From Johnsonella ignava ATCC 51276 (GTDB lineage Bacteria; Bacillota; Clostridia; Lachnospirales; Lachnospiraceae), in NCBI RefSeq assembly GCF_000235445.1, contig NZ_JH378829.1, forward strand, positions 47,988-111,987: a stretch of DNA of 64,000 nucleotides. Direction: 5' to 3'. Shown in pieces: positions 26,488 through 36,145 of this stretch. The number at the start of each line of letters is the position of its first letter. Position 1 is the stretch's first letter. The translations under genes and the position numbers were made by a program. The notes under the pieces were generated by a model. It had not been told where the DNA came from. It worked only from the letters and a program-made list of their open reading frames with translations, and did no database searches.

Positions 26488-29400
26488 TTAAGGATTTCCA
26501 GACTGACCGGTTGCGAGTGTAGGTGCAGAACCTTTTCCCGGCGATTCAAGCACTGCCTTAGGATTTTCTTTAGTTCCCTTGGTTTCCTTATTTTCAGAAG
26601 CTTTAGTCTGTGAACTGCCGCTTTTTTCTGCTGGCTGCTTTGATTCCTTTTTACTTTCTTTTAAATTGCTCTTTTGTTCCTTGGATGAAGCTTTTTCCTG
26701 TGTACTTTCACCGGTTTTTTCATCAGAACCTGACTGAGCGGGCGCAGTCTGTGAAGCTTTTGTTTTCCCCTTTTTCTGACTTTCTTTTTGGGTGGTATTT
26801 TGTTTCGCTTTTTCGGCTTTTGCCGCCTGCGAGTCCTTTTCCGTCTGCTTAGGATTTTCTTCCTGTGAAGCTTTCGCAGCCTCTTCGTTCTTTTTTAAAG
26901 CTTCATTATTTTCATTCTTTTTTTCTTCCTGTGCCTGTGCAGTAACTGTATCAACCTCTGAACCATCCATATAATAACATATTACAGGACAGCCCTTGTC
27001 AATATTTTCAAACATCTGTTTTGCAATACCGGCAGGAAGATTTATACATCCGTGTGAACCACTCGTTTTATAAATATTTCCACCGAAGCTTCCTCTCCAT
27101 TTGGCATCATGAAGACCTATACCTCCATTAAAGGGCATCCAGTATGACACCGGTGCAGCATAGCCCGGTCCCCTTAAAATGGCATTTCTTTGTTTATAGC
27201 TTATTGAAAATATTCCCGGCGGAGTTCTATGTCCCTTTGCTAAATTTCCTGAAACCAGGTCGGATTCCAATATAAGTTGCCCATCTTTATAATAGTGAAG
27301 ATGCTGTGCACTTAGATTTATCTCAACATAAGTATTTCCGTAGTCGGTTTCACCTAATGAAGCAGCTCTTGAGGAATAAACCGGTTCCCTGCTTATATCC
27401 TGTCCCCTTATAACATATTCCTTTATAGCCTGTGCCTCTGCCGGCTGATTTATTTTCCATCCATAGCCCTTGCTGTTAACATTTATAGTCTTGCCATAGG
27501 ATGTTATTACCTTCTTAGGTTTGCCTACAGTATCAAGCTCTCCTGCAAGCTGCTTTACATAGTCATTTACAGCATCAGAATTTATAACAACTACACCATT
27601 TTCATTGACTCCAAGCCAGCCGCTTATGGTATCTCCGTTTAAAGCGACTCCTCTCGGATAATTTATAACCGTCTTAGTATATTTATTCATGACTTCAGCC
27701 CTTGACATAAGAACCTCATCATCCTTTTTTACTACAGGATCCGTATAAATACCCTCAACTTCATTAAGGTCTAATTCAGTATCAAGCCTCTTTACTGACG
27801 AACTTATAGCATTCAGTGCCTTTGATTTATCAAGTGCAGTTCCGTAATATTCCGGAATTATACTGTAACCCGAACCGCTCTTGTACTCAGATATCTTTGC
27901 ATCCTCAGACTCCTTAAATGAAGCCTCATCCATAAATGAAAGTCCGTAAACAGTGTCTGTAAATTTGTTTGTATCTAAATCAACGACCCTATCAACATCA
28001 TATTCATCACTATTTATATAATGTAATGCCCATGACATGGGGTTCTGTTTTTTTAACATTTCATTAAGTGAAGAATCAAAATTAAACCTGACTCCAAGCT
28101 CTTTGCCTGAAACACTCGTTGCTTCATTCTCCCTTGACTTTATTTCAAGTCTGTAAACCTCTATCTCCTGCCTTATCAGTTCCTTAACTTCATCAGGTGT
28201 TTTAAATGAAGCATTTATACCGTTTATATATGTATTAGGGAAAAACCTGGTATTAAAGGTCTGTGCCCTTACAATATATGCTATTAAAAAAACTCCTAAA
28301 ATTATGCCCAAGGCTGTCATTACTCTTTTTTTATTTTTAAAAACAGGTCTTAAACGGCTTCGTCTCTCTTCCGGATTTATATAAACATCAATATCATACT
28401 GACTGTCGTCATGATTTTCATCATCATATACGATATTATCTATATTATTCGTTGCATCGTTATATATATCATTTTCAACATCATTATATGTATTGTCTTC
28501 ATCAGCTTCAACAACATGTTTGTCAGATTCAATGTTTGATTTTAAATCCGGGTCTAAATCCGACATAGCTTCAAAGCTGTAATCCGGTACAGACTTATAG
28601 TCATGATCAAACTCTGTACTAAAATCCGTATTATCAGCATGAAATAAATCAGTATCCGGATTTGTTCCTGTATCGGTATCATCCGGGGTTTCAAAATAGG
28701 GAACATCTATATTATATTCTGTGTTGTTTTCATCATTTTTAATATCTGAATCAATTCTAAAATCGCTTACTTCATACGGTTTAAGAATAAAGTCGTCATC
28801 AATATCTGATTCTGATTCCTTTTCCGAAATTCCATCATCTGCAGAGCTTAAATCTGAACTGTCTTCATTCGTATAATCCCTTTTAATTTCAGTATCTTTT
28901 CCAAATTCCGGAATATCATTATTATTAAAGGCGGAATCATCTTCATAAATATCAACAGAAGTAAAATCATTACCGGAACCTATATATTCTTTAATATCCT
29001 GTTGTTTTGTTTCATGCTTTTTAAAATCAGATTTAAACAAATTATGCAGGTTTTTGGTATTGTAATCTTCAGTATTTTTATTGTTTTTAAGTGCTTTATC
29101 GGTATCAACCAGGCTGCTATTATCAGCTGATCTGTTATTATAAACTGATCTATGATTGGATTCCCGTATTTCTGTAACTTTTTTTCTTTTTCTCTTTTTT
29201 CTTGAATATATACCCTTTTTTCTTAAATCATCAGTACCATCAGTATTAGTCTTTTCTGAACCGGTTTTATATAAATCAATTTTATCTGAATTAGATTTAT
29301 ATAAATTTGGCTTATCTGAGTTTTTTCTATATGAACTTGTTTTATATGAACCAGTTTTATCAGGACTGGTTTTATCTGAGCTTATTTTATCTGAGCTTAT

Positions 29401-29799
29401 TCTATCTGAACTTATTCTATCTTGACTGACTTTATCCTGAGTGATGTTATATAATCCGGGCCTTTTATTATTAATTCTTTCACGGCTTTTGTATGTTTTT
29501 GAAGCCCTGTTTATCCTTCTTACACCTCTATATTCACTTGCAGTCTTATCAGTCTGAGCTTTAGGTGCTGAAATTACAAAATCAAATACATCTTCACTCT
29601 CATTTATACCTGCCGAACCATTATCCTTATGAATATCACTATACTTATCAGTTGGTGATTTATTTTCTTTGTTTATCTTATTTACTTTATTATCTATATT
29701 ATCACTGTCGCCTGTATATATATCCTTGTCTGTCATTTTACTTATACCAAGCAGCAGTTTTCTTCTTTTTCTACCTTTTGATTCTTTATTATCCCCCAT
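26488..29799 (-). CDS. Very large membrane-anchored L,D-transpeptidase
   Basis: The ATG at 29799 has TGAGGA at correct spacing. The 1103-residue protein begins with about 480 cytoplasmic, low-complexity residues, first basic then very rich in Asp/Glu/Ser. One membrane helix follows (VMTALGIILGVFLIAYIV), then peptidoglycan-binding-like repeats and a YkuD domain with the catalytic motif TSGSHGCINLP and an upstream GIGLHDAKWRG. A Lys/Glu/Ser/Gln tail of about 150 residues ends the protein. YkuD enzymes form 3-3 cross-links in peptidoglycan or attach proteins to it, through the Cys. The long disordered inner part is far beyond the family norm. Confidence 0.88.
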   Translation of the reverse strand: MGDNKESKGRKRRKLLLGISKMTDKDIYTGDSDNIDNKVNKINKENKSPTDKYSDIHKDNGSAGINESEDVFDFVISAPKAQTDKTASEYRGVRRINRASKTYKSRERINNKRPGLYNITQDKVSQDRISSDRISSDKISSDKTSPDKTGSYKTSSYRKNSDKPNLYKSNSDKIDLYKTGSEKTNTDGTDDLRKKGIYSRKKRKRKKVTEIRESNHRSVYNNRSADNSSLVDTDKALKNNKNTEDYNTKNLHNLFKSDFKKHETKQQDIKEYIGSGNDFTSVDIYEDDSAFNNNDIPEFGKDTEIKRDYTNEDSSDLSSADDGISEKESESDIDDDFILKPYEVSDFRIDSDIKNDENNTEYNIDVPYFETPDDTDTGTNPDTDLFHADNTDFSTEFDHDYKSVPDYSFEAMSDLDPDLKSNIESDKHVVEADEDNTYNDVENDIYNDATNNIDNIVYDDENHDDSQYDIDVYINPEERRSRLRPVFKNKKRVMTALGIILGVFLIAYIVRAQTFNTRFFPNTYINGINASFKTPDEVKELIRQEIEVYRLEIKSRENEATSVSGKELGVRFNFDSSLNEMLKKQNPMSWALHYINSDEYDVDRVVDLDTNKFTDTVYGLSFMDEASFKESEDAKISEYKSGSGYSIIPEYYGTALDKSKALNAISSSVKRLDTELDLNEVEGIYTDPVVKKDDEVLMSRAEVMNKYTKTVINYPRGVALNGDTISGWLGVNENGVVVINSDAVNDYVKQLAGELDTVGKPKKVITSYGKTINVNSKGYGWKINQPAEAQAIKEYVIRGQDISREPVYSSRAASLGETDYGNTYVEINLSAQHLHYYKDGQLILESDLVSGNLAKGHRTPPGIFSISYKQRNAILRGPGYAAPVSYWMPFNGGIGLHDAKWRGSFGGNIYKTSGSHGCINLPAGIAKQMFENIDKGCPVICYYMDGSEVDTVTAQAQEEKKNENNEALKKNEEAAKASQEENPKQTEKDSQAAKAEKAKQNTTQKESQKKGKTKASQTAPAQSGSDEKTGESTQEKASSKEQKSNLKESKKESKQPAEKSGSSQTKASENKETKGTKENPKAVLESPGKGSAPTLATGQSGNP
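29260..29450 (-). repeat. Degenerate 15-bp tandem repeat in the transpeptidase gene
   Basis: About twelve 15-bp units of the type TTTATCTGAGCTTAT (plus strand) encode pentapeptides such as SSDKI, SPDKT and GSYKT, residues 117-180 of the protein. The unit keeps the frame, so length variation between strains is possible. Confidence 0.72.
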
Positions 29800-29959
29800 A
29801 TGATTCCTCATATAATGTGCTGAACACAAGTATAATATTGCGTATATTCATTGTTTTCATAATTAATTATCAATTATTTATTATATGTTTATTTTTATTG
29901 CTATACACCTTAAAGCAGACATTCGCATTATATAAAACCATGAATCCGATCTTAATAAA

Positions 29960-30484
29960 TCAATCGTCTTCATAGCTTACAAGTGAACTTACACTGTATC
30001 CCTTAAGTTTATCTCTGCCTTTAAGGTCTTTTAATTCTATCATAAAACATAATTTTACAACTACACCTCCGAGCTGTTCAATAAGTTTTATCATCGCCTG
30101 TGTGGTACCTCCGGTTGCTATAAGATCATCTACTATAACTACTCTCTGCCCGGGGCTTACGGCATCCTTATGTATCTCAAGAATACCCTTTCCATATTCC
30201 AGATCATACTCTACACTTATTGTTTCACATGGAAGTTTGCCTTTTTTCCTTATAGGTATAAAAGGTTTATGCTCTGCATAAGCTAACGGAACGCCAAATA
30301 TAAAACCTCTTGACTCAGGCCCCACTATAATATCATAATCAAGATCTTTTACTTCATCTCTCAGTTTATTAACTGCAAGTGCAAGTCCGTCAGCATCTTG
30401 AAGCATGCTTGTAATATCCCTGAATATAATACCCTGTTCAGGAAAATCAGGTATACTCCTGATATATTCCTTAAGCTTCTTCAT
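29960..30484 (-). CDS. apt: Adenine phosphoribosyltransferase
   Basis: A 174-residue enzyme joining adenine and PRPP to AMP for purine salvage. Family features: IPDFPEQGIIFRDITSML at the N-terminus, GPESRGFIFGVPLAY, and the PRPP-binding loop VVIVDDLIATGGTTQAMIKL (about residues 120-139). Length is normal. SD GGAGGG precedes the ATG. It follows glyA on the same strand with a possible terminator between, in the minus-strand group RNase-like, recJ, glyA, apt. Confidence 0.95.
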   Translation of the reverse strand: MKKLKEYIRSIPDFPEQGIIFRDITSMLQDADGLALAVNKLRDEVKDLDYDIIVGPESRGFIFGVPLAYAEHKPFIPIRKKGKLPCETISVEYDLEYGKGILEIHKDAVSPGQRVVIVDDLIATGGTTQAMIKLIEQLGGVVVKLCFMIELKDLKGRDKLKGYSVSSLVSYEDD

Positions 30485-30513
30485 TAAATAATAATCCCTC
30501 CTACATTATTCCG

Positions 30514-30548
30514 CATAAAACCCCCTACACTTAAAGCACAGGGGATTT
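30514..30548 (-). terminator. Terminator after glyA
   Basis: On the minus strand CCCCT...AGGGG around a 12-14 base loop is followed by TTTTA. The stem is short, so read-through into apt is likely. Confidence 0.6.
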
Positions 30549-30602
30549 TACCCGTTTTTTCATTTATATTATAAAACTATTTATATACTAATTTAAAGCT
30601 GT

Positions 30603-31850
30603 TTATTTATATATAGGATGTGCATCGCAAATTTTAACCACTTCATTTCTTATATGATCAGCACTATTTTCAAAATCAAATACAGTCAGCCATATAAGCT
30701 GTGCTATTTTTTTCATATCATCCTCTTTAAGCCCTCGTGCTGTTACTGCCGGAGTACCTATACGCACACCACTTGTTATAAAATGACTTCTAGGATCATT
30801 CGGAATCGAGTTTTTATTCAATGTAATATATACCTCATCACATCTGACCTGAAGTTCCTTGCCGCTTATGTCAATATCACTTAAATCAAGAAGCATAAGA
30901 TGATTATCGGTACCACCTGAAACAAGCTTAAATCCCTTTTCGATAAGTGCGGCTGCAAGTGCTTTTGAATTATCTAAAATTTGTTTTTGATAAACACGAA
31001 ATTCAGGTTTTAGCGCTTCCCCGAAGCACACCGCTTTTGCTGCTATTACATGCATAAGCGGCCCGCCTTGTATACCCGGAAATACTGCCTTATCAAAATT
31101 GAACTTTTCATTGAAAGCATTGCTTGAAAGTATAATTCCTCCTCTTGGTCCCCTTAGCGTTTTATGTGTTGTGCTTGTAACAACATCGGCAAAAGGTATA
31201 GGACTTTGATGTAATCCTGCTGCTACAAGTCCTGCTATATGCGCCATATCAACCATAAGATATGCACCCGCTTTATCAGCTATCTCCCTGAATCTTTTAA
31301 AATCTATCGCCCTGGCATATGCACTGGCACCGGCTACAATCAATTTTGGTTTTGAACTTACGGCAAGCTTCTCAACTTCATCATAATCTATATAGCCATT
31401 TTTATCAATTCCGTAAAAGAGGCTTTTAAAATATTTACCTGAAAAATTTACATTAGAACCATGTGTCAAATGTCCACCATGATCTAAACTCATTCCCAGA
31501 ACAGTGTCGCCAGGTTTTAACATAGCAAAAAATACTGCCATATTTGCCTGTGCACCTGAATGTGGCTGTACATTGGCATATTCACACCCGAAAAGCTTTT
31601 TAACCCTTTCAATTGCTATGTTTTCAACCACATCAACTTCTACACAGCCTCCATAGTACCTTTTCCCAGGATAACCCTCAGCATACTTATTTGTAAGCAC
31701 AGATCCCATGGCAAGCATAACCCGTTCTGAAACAATATTTTCAGATGCAATAAGTTCAAGATTTCTTGACTGGCGTGCATATTCCTGTTTTATTGCACTG
31801 CCCACCTCCTTATCACCATCTTCAATGAAACTCATAATCTCTTTTATCAT
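30603..31850 (-). CDS. glyA: Serine hydroxymethyltransferase
   Basis: A 415-residue PLP enzyme converting serine and THF to glycine and 5,10-methylene-THF, the main source of one-carbon units for the folate, methionine and thymidylate genes elsewhere in the window. Features: NLELIASENIVSERVM, YAEGYPGKRYYGGCVEVD, the PLP lysine motif VVTSTTHKTLRGPRGG (about residue 230), and SGVRIGTPAVTARG at the C-terminus. SD GGAGG precedes the first ATG. Confidence 0.96.
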   Translation of the reverse strand: MIKEIMSFIEDGDKEVGSAIKQEYARQSRNLELIASENIVSERVMLAMGSVLTNKYAEGYPGKRYYGGCVEVDVVENIAIERVKKLFGCEYANVQPHSGAQANMAVFFAMLKPGDTVLGMSLDHGGHLTHGSNVNFSGKYFKSLFYGIDKNGYIDYDEVEKLAVSSKPKLIVAGASAYARAIDFKRFREIADKAGAYLMVDMAHIAGLVAAGLHQSPIPFADVVTSTTHKTLRGPRGGIILSSNAFNEKFNFDKAVFPGIQGGPLMHVIAAKAVCFGEALKPEFRVYQKQILDNSKALAAALIEKGFKLVSGGTDNHLMLLDLSDIDISGKELQVRCDEVYITLNKNSIPNDPRSHFITSGVRIGTPAVTARGLKEDDMKKIAQLIWLTVFDFENSADHIRNEVVKICDAHPIYK

Positions 31851-31949
31851 ATTGTTTCCTCCATATTTCCTTTGCCTATTGCCTGCTTAAGTAAAAAATA
31901 GCGTTATATCTGCCTAAGCCGGTAGTATATAGTATATATTATTTCCATT

Positions 31950-33665
31950 CTAATTTCCAGTAAATTTGTAATGTCTAATAATTAATTCTATATTTTTTCT
32001 ACCCATATAGTCATTTATTTGAGGATAAAATACAGCGGACATATATTTATATTCCTGACACTCTTTTATAAATTTATCACCGTCAGTAAATACAAGTGCA
32101 TCAATTACAAAACCATCACTGCCTTTTACTTTAAGCTTAACTACATTTCTCTCACTCCCAAATACTCTTGCTGAAAGTATTTCTATATCCCTCCCTGCAA
32201 ATGCCGGCTTTGCATTGCCGGCACCAAACGGTTCAAGAAGCTCAAGTTCTTTTAAAAAGTCAATTGTTATGTATGAAAAGGGAAGGGCTATATCTATCCA
32301 TATTTTCTCTTTTAAATCATCTTCGGATAATGTACAGTTTTCATTTAAGTATTTTCTGAACTGTTCAAGTTTTTCCCTCTCAAGGCTTAATCCTGCCGCC
32401 ATCTTATGTCCGCCATATTTAAGCAGATATATATCGGCACTGCACAGACCTTTAAACATGTCATAGTTCTCTATTGAACGACCTGAACCTTTTAGAGTTC
32501 CCTCCTGTGTATCAGTAAGAACAAAGACCGGTTTATAATACCTTTCCCTAAGCCTGCCTGCTATAATTCCGGCAAGAGATTCATGACAATCTTTTAGATA
32601 AACTACAAGAATCTTATCATTTAAATACAGCTTTTCAACCTGCTCTACGGCAATATTAAAATTTTTAAGGGTAAGAGCCTTCCTTTCGTCATTTAATTCC
32701 TTTAAATGCAGGGCAAGATTTACAGCCTCATCTTCTTTATCAGATATAAACAGCCTAAGTGCCGTTTCTGCACTTTCAAGTCTCCCACCGGCATTGATAC
32801 AGGGACCTATTATAAAACCTATATCAAATGAAGTAATCTGCTTTGAGTTAAGCGAACATACCTCTATAAGTTTAAGAAGCCCTATATTTTTTGTGTTTTT
32901 AAGCCTTTTTAATGACTGTTTTAAAATAATCCTGTTTTCATCCCTAAGCGGCATTACATCTCCAACCGTAGCTATTGAAACAAAATCCTCAAATTCTGTA
33001 AATACCTCAGACTCTTCTATACCATATAGCCCGTATAGTGCCTTTACAAGTTTATACGCCACCATAGCACCGCAGATCTCTTTATACGGATAAGTGCATG
33101 TACTTTTTTTAGGGTCTATCACTATATCTGCCTCAGGAAGTCTGTCCTGTCCGTTTTCATCCTTAAAAACCTCATGATGATCTGTAACTATAATATTAAG
33201 TCCAAGACTTTTTCCATATGACAGCGCCTCAAACGCACTAATCCCGTTGTCGCAGGTAAGCACCGTATCTATACCACGGTACGCAGCTTCATTTATTATA
33301 GACTTATTAATTCCATAGCCATCTTTTATACGGTCAGGAATTACATAATCAACACAGGCGCCTAATTTTTTTAACGCTGAATAATATATATAAGTTGAAC
33401 ATACCCCATCTATATCATAATCCCCGACTATAAGTATACTTTTATTTGACAGTATTTTATTTTTTAAAAATAATGCCGCCTCCTTTATACCCTCAAGTAA
33501 ATATGGAGAATGTAGTGCCCCTATATCAGGTCTTAGAAACATCTCCATCTCATCTTCTTTTATATCACGATTTACCATAATTCTTGCAGTATATGGCAAA
33601 ATTAGAAAACGAGCAGAAATCTCATTGAAATCTGCCCGCTTTGTATACAGCATCCACTGTTGCAT
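31950..33665 (-). CDS. recJ: Single-stranded-DNA-specific exonuclease RecJ
   Basis: A 571-residue 5'-3' exonuclease acting in recombination and repair. The DHH phosphoesterase motifs are present: VGDYDIDGVCSTYI (about residue 80), VTDHHEV, and later GPCINAGGRLESA; the DHHA1 domain has GGHKMAAGLSLE. An OB-like C-terminal region follows. Length is normal for Firmicutes. It begins 22 bp after the stop of the barnase-like gene, so the two are probably co-transcribed, with glyA and apt downstream. Confidence 0.93.
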   Translation of the reverse strand: MQQWMLYTKRADFNEISARFLILPYTARIMVNRDIKEDEMEMFLRPDIGALHSPYLLEGIKEAALFLKNKILSNKSILIVGDYDIDGVCSTYIYYSALKKLGACVDYVIPDRIKDGYGINKSIINEAAYRGIDTVLTCDNGISAFEALSYGKSLGLNIIVTDHHEVFKDENGQDRLPEADIVIDPKKSTCTYPYKEICGAMVAYKLVKALYGLYGIEESEVFTEFEDFVSIATVGDVMPLRDENRIILKQSLKRLKNTKNIGLLKLIEVCSLNSKQITSFDIGFIIGPCINAGGRLESAETALRLFISDKEDEAVNLALHLKELNDERKALTLKNFNIAVEQVEKLYLNDKILVVYLKDCHESLAGIIAGRLRERYYKPVFVLTDTQEGTLKGSGRSIENYDMFKGLCSADIYLLKYGGHKMAAGLSLEREKLEQFRKYLNENCTLSEDDLKEKIWIDIALPFSYITIDFLKELELLEPFGAGNAKPAFAGRDIEILSARVFGSERNVVKLKVKGSDGFVIDALVFTDGDKFIKECQEYKYMSAVFYPQINDYMGRKNIELIIRHYKFTGN

Positions 33666-33687
33666 CTTTTACTTTCTCCATATCAAT

Positions 33688-34485
33688 TTAATAAAGCTGC
33701 TCAAAAGTATTATAACCGTCCTCTGTATAAAATATTAAGCCGTCATTTGAATATACAAGCCTCTTTGAATTTCTTATACCGCCATCATAGTCAATATCAC
33801 ATTCAAAATACTTGCGATTATTTGCCTGTGGAAGCTTTCCTTCGTAGTTACCGAAGCTTCCACCGCCTATACACATACCCGGAAGTGCTGAATCAAGATT
33901 TCCTCCATCAGCTCTCCAGCCCTCCTGCTCTGCGAGTTTCTTAGTTATATAATTATTCGGCAATTTATTATAGGTATGTATATAAAGTGCAACCTCTTCC
34001 TTTGATATATAATTTCCGTCCTCTTTAACGCTAACTGCAGACTCCTGTCCTGCCTGTGCATCACTGCTAAGCCCGGTTTCCTGCGCCTGAGTACTCGTAC
34101 TCTGTGCCTCAGCCGAAGTTTCCTCTGAAGCCGGCATATCCTGTGTTTCCTGCCGGTTTTCGGAATTTTCATTTTCCTGCTGCACATCTGTATCAGAGGT
34201 ATATTTTTCAACTACATCCTGATCTAATGAATCATCGGAAAACAAAGCATCAGTCTGTGCCGATTTTGCCTCTTTTGTAAAATCTTCCTGTCCAAGCACA
34301 TAGGTATTTGATAACTGTTCAGGTTTATTTGATGACGAACTGGAATACAGATTCTTATATGAACCCGGTGCGGCAAAAGATGAAAGACCTATTACAAACA
34401 TAAGCAAAAGTATTGTAACAGGCTGCCACCACAAAAACTTGCTTAAAATCCTCTTTATTTGTTTTATTATATCATTGCTGTACAT
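33688..34485 (-). CDS. Membrane-linked barnase-family protein lacking the catalytic His
   Basis: A 265-residue protein with a basic N-terminus, one hydrophobic helix (residues 19-39, anchor or signal peptide), a Ser/Glu/Gln-rich linker to about residue 155, and a C-terminal domain clearly like barnase/binase: YNKLPNNYITK (172-182), GGGSFGNYEGKLP, FECDIDY (227-233), IRNSKR (237-242). Against barnase, Lys27, Glu73, Arg83 and Arg87 correspond to K182, E228, R238 and R242. The general acid His102 corresponds to Gly257 (sequence EDGYNTF where barnase has TDHYQTF). RNA cleavage may be weak or absent. No barstar gene is visible. The domain should be outside the cell. Confidence 0.82.
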   Translation of the reverse strand: MYSNDIIKQIKRILSKFLWWQPVTILLLMFVIGLSSFAAPGSYKNLYSSSSSNKPEQLSNTYVLGQEDFTKEAKSAQTDALFSDDSLDQDVVEKYTSDTDVQQENENSENRQETQDMPASEETSAEAQSTSTQAQETGLSSDAQAGQESAVSVKEDGNYISKEEVALYIHTYNKLPNNYITKKLAEQEGWRADGGNLDSALPGMCIGGGSFGNYEGKLPQANNRKYFECDIDYDGGIRNSKRLVYSNDGLIFYTEDGYNTFEQLY

Positions 34486-34676
34486 AAAATTTCCTCATAA
34501 AACTTGTAATGATAAACTCTGGCATATACCTAAGAAAATTATAATCCAAGTAATATTACCTTAGGCAGCTGTATCTAATATACCCAAATCGTGTATCAGA
34601 TAGTATAAAATAGCTAAAATATTCGCATATAAAACATCTAATCAAGCATTTCTCTGAACTTATATAATTCAACCCT

Positions 34677-34712
34677 AAAGGTCGATCTCCGGCACACCGG
34701 AAACCGACCTTT
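34677..34712 (-). terminator. Terminator after the NlpC/P60 gene
   Basis: AAAGGTCG pairs with CGACCTTT around an inner CCGG/CCGG stem (34677-34712). It lies 27 bp past the stop at 34739. The downstream run is only moderately T-rich. Confidence 0.65.
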
Positions 34713-34738
34713 AAATATCTACCTTTTATTTATAATCT

Positions 34739-35557
34739 CTAGTCAAGGAAGTTTACAATCTTAACCGGAGTTCTATATGTTGCAGGGGATATAACAATAC
34801 CGACTTTCCTGTTGCTTGCATGTATAACCTGACCATTGCCTATATACATAGCAACATGGTTTATGTAACCGCCCTTTGCATAGAAAATCAGATCTCCCGG
34901 CTGTATCTGAGACTCAGTTATTTGTCTTCCGTTACCTGATTGCTGCCTTGAATTTCTCCCTATTGAATGTCCGAAATGTGAATATATCTGCATGGTAAAT
35001 CCTGAACAGTCAGTACCGCTTGTAAGGCTGGTACCCCCATAAACATACGGATTGCCTAAAAACTGTTTCGCATATGCTACCATAGCATTTCTTTCAGTGC
35101 TGTATGAAGAACGTTTTGCAGATGCTCCGAATGATGAAGTTTTCGCTTCACTTATACTCGTGGAGTAATTGTCAGTTCTCTTCCTTACCTCTTCTTCTTC
35201 CTCAGGGTCCGGAACAAATTCTTCAACTAAGGTTTCATTGCCTGCAACCTTTACATTTGACTTTTTAACAGTTTCTTCCTTTTTAGTTTCCGTACTTTTA
35301 GTCTCTGTATTATTTCCTTCAGCCTTGCCGTCTTCTTTCTTTTCTACACGTATCTCTTCACCTGAAGCTTCCTTTTTGGTTTCAGCCTTTGCCGTCTCCT
35401 TAACAGCCGTTTCTTTAACAAGATTGGTATCATTTCCTTCAACATTAAGCGGTGCCACTATTTCATTTTCAGCATTATTTGTATCCGCAAAAGTTGTTAT
35501 ACAAGCTGACGTATTCATACCAAAAAGTATTGCTGTCATAACCAGATATTTTCTCAT
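34739..35557 (-). CDS. Secreted NlpC/P60 peptidoglycan hydrolase
   Basis: A 272-residue protein with signal peptide (MRKYLVMTAILFGMNTSACITTFA), a Lys/Glu/Thr linker to about residue 130, and an NlpC/P60 domain. The catalytic Cys is in TDCSGFTMQIYSHFG and the His in INHVAMYIGNGQVIHAS. These enzymes cut gamma-D-Glu-mesoDAP or related peptide bonds in the wall. I prefer the ATG at 35557; a TTG at 35566 is possible, the SD GGAGA being too close to TTG and rather far from ATG. A promoter lies directly upstream. Confidence 0.9.
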   Translation of the reverse strand: MRKYLVMTAILFGMNTSACITTFADTNNAENEIVAPLNVEGNDTNLVKETAVKETAKAETKKEASGEEIRVEKKEDGKAEGNNTETKSTETKKEETVKKSNVKVAGNETLVEEFVPDPEEEEEVRKRTDNYSTSISEAKTSSFGASAKRSSYSTERNAMVAYAKQFLGNPYVYGGTSLTSGTDCSGFTMQIYSHFGHSIGRNSRQQSGNGRQITESQIQPGDLIFYAKGGYINHVAMYIGNGQVIHASNRKVGIVISPATYRTPVKIVNFLD

Positions 35558-35580
35558 CTTAAGCAAAAATCTCCATTCAT

Positions 35581-35607
35581 ATTATAAAATTTATAAACTG
35601 TTGTCAA
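35581..35607 (-). promoter_or_regulatory. Promoter of the NlpC/P60 gene
   Basis: On the minus strand TTGACA (35607-35602) is followed by TATAAT (35586-35581) with a 15-bp gap, or by TAATAT with 17 bp. The mRNA leader would be only about 15-20 bases, which excludes a long riboswitch. Confidence 0.65.
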
Positions 35608-36145
35608 AATCTAAAAAATAATATAAACTATCCATACAAACCCCTGCTGAAACATCTTTATATGATACAGCCTGTCGCCTGCATTTTAAACTAAGCTTTA
35701 TTTACTAATCTAAACATTAAAATCAAAAGTTTATATTATATCGGTTATATTCTGAATTTCTTAAAAATCCTTCAAAATTTCAGTACCTGAATATTAACCT
35801 GAGTTATTATAACACGTTTACATTCACTATTCAATAAGTTATTAAGGAATTATTAAAAAATTAAGAATTATAAACAAATGTTAAGATTTGTCCGGGCATG
35901 TGTTACGTATATATTACATATCTTTTGCTTTTCTATATATTCAGTAACATATAAATATAATTAAACATGCCTTTATATAAAACTTTTTATTATTAAAATT
36001 TATTTTTAAATCGGGAGTTTATTATAATGTATACAAACAACATAATTAATCCCCGCACATAGACTTAAAAACCAAACAGGCTGAAAGCAGCCTGTAAACT
36101 TTTATTGAGTTGTAACTATACATATTTTAAGAAAGGATTAGTCTT
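35608..36145. other. AT-rich intergenic region
   Basis: About 540 bases between divergent genes with no recognisable ORF or RNA. It contains AT-rich runs and a promoter-like region for the SDR gene that I could not resolve. SD GAAAGGA (near 36131) belongs to the SDR gene. Confidence 0.5.

Noticed and set aside
29260..29450. CRISPR-like array of short repeats
   Set aside because: The 15-bp units have no spacers and encode pentapeptides in frame within the L,D-transpeptidase gene.
35567..36145. c-di-AMP (ydaO-type) riboswitch in front of the NlpC/P60 gene
   Set aside because: The promoter lies so close to the gene that no riboswitch fits, and no matching conserved motifs were found.
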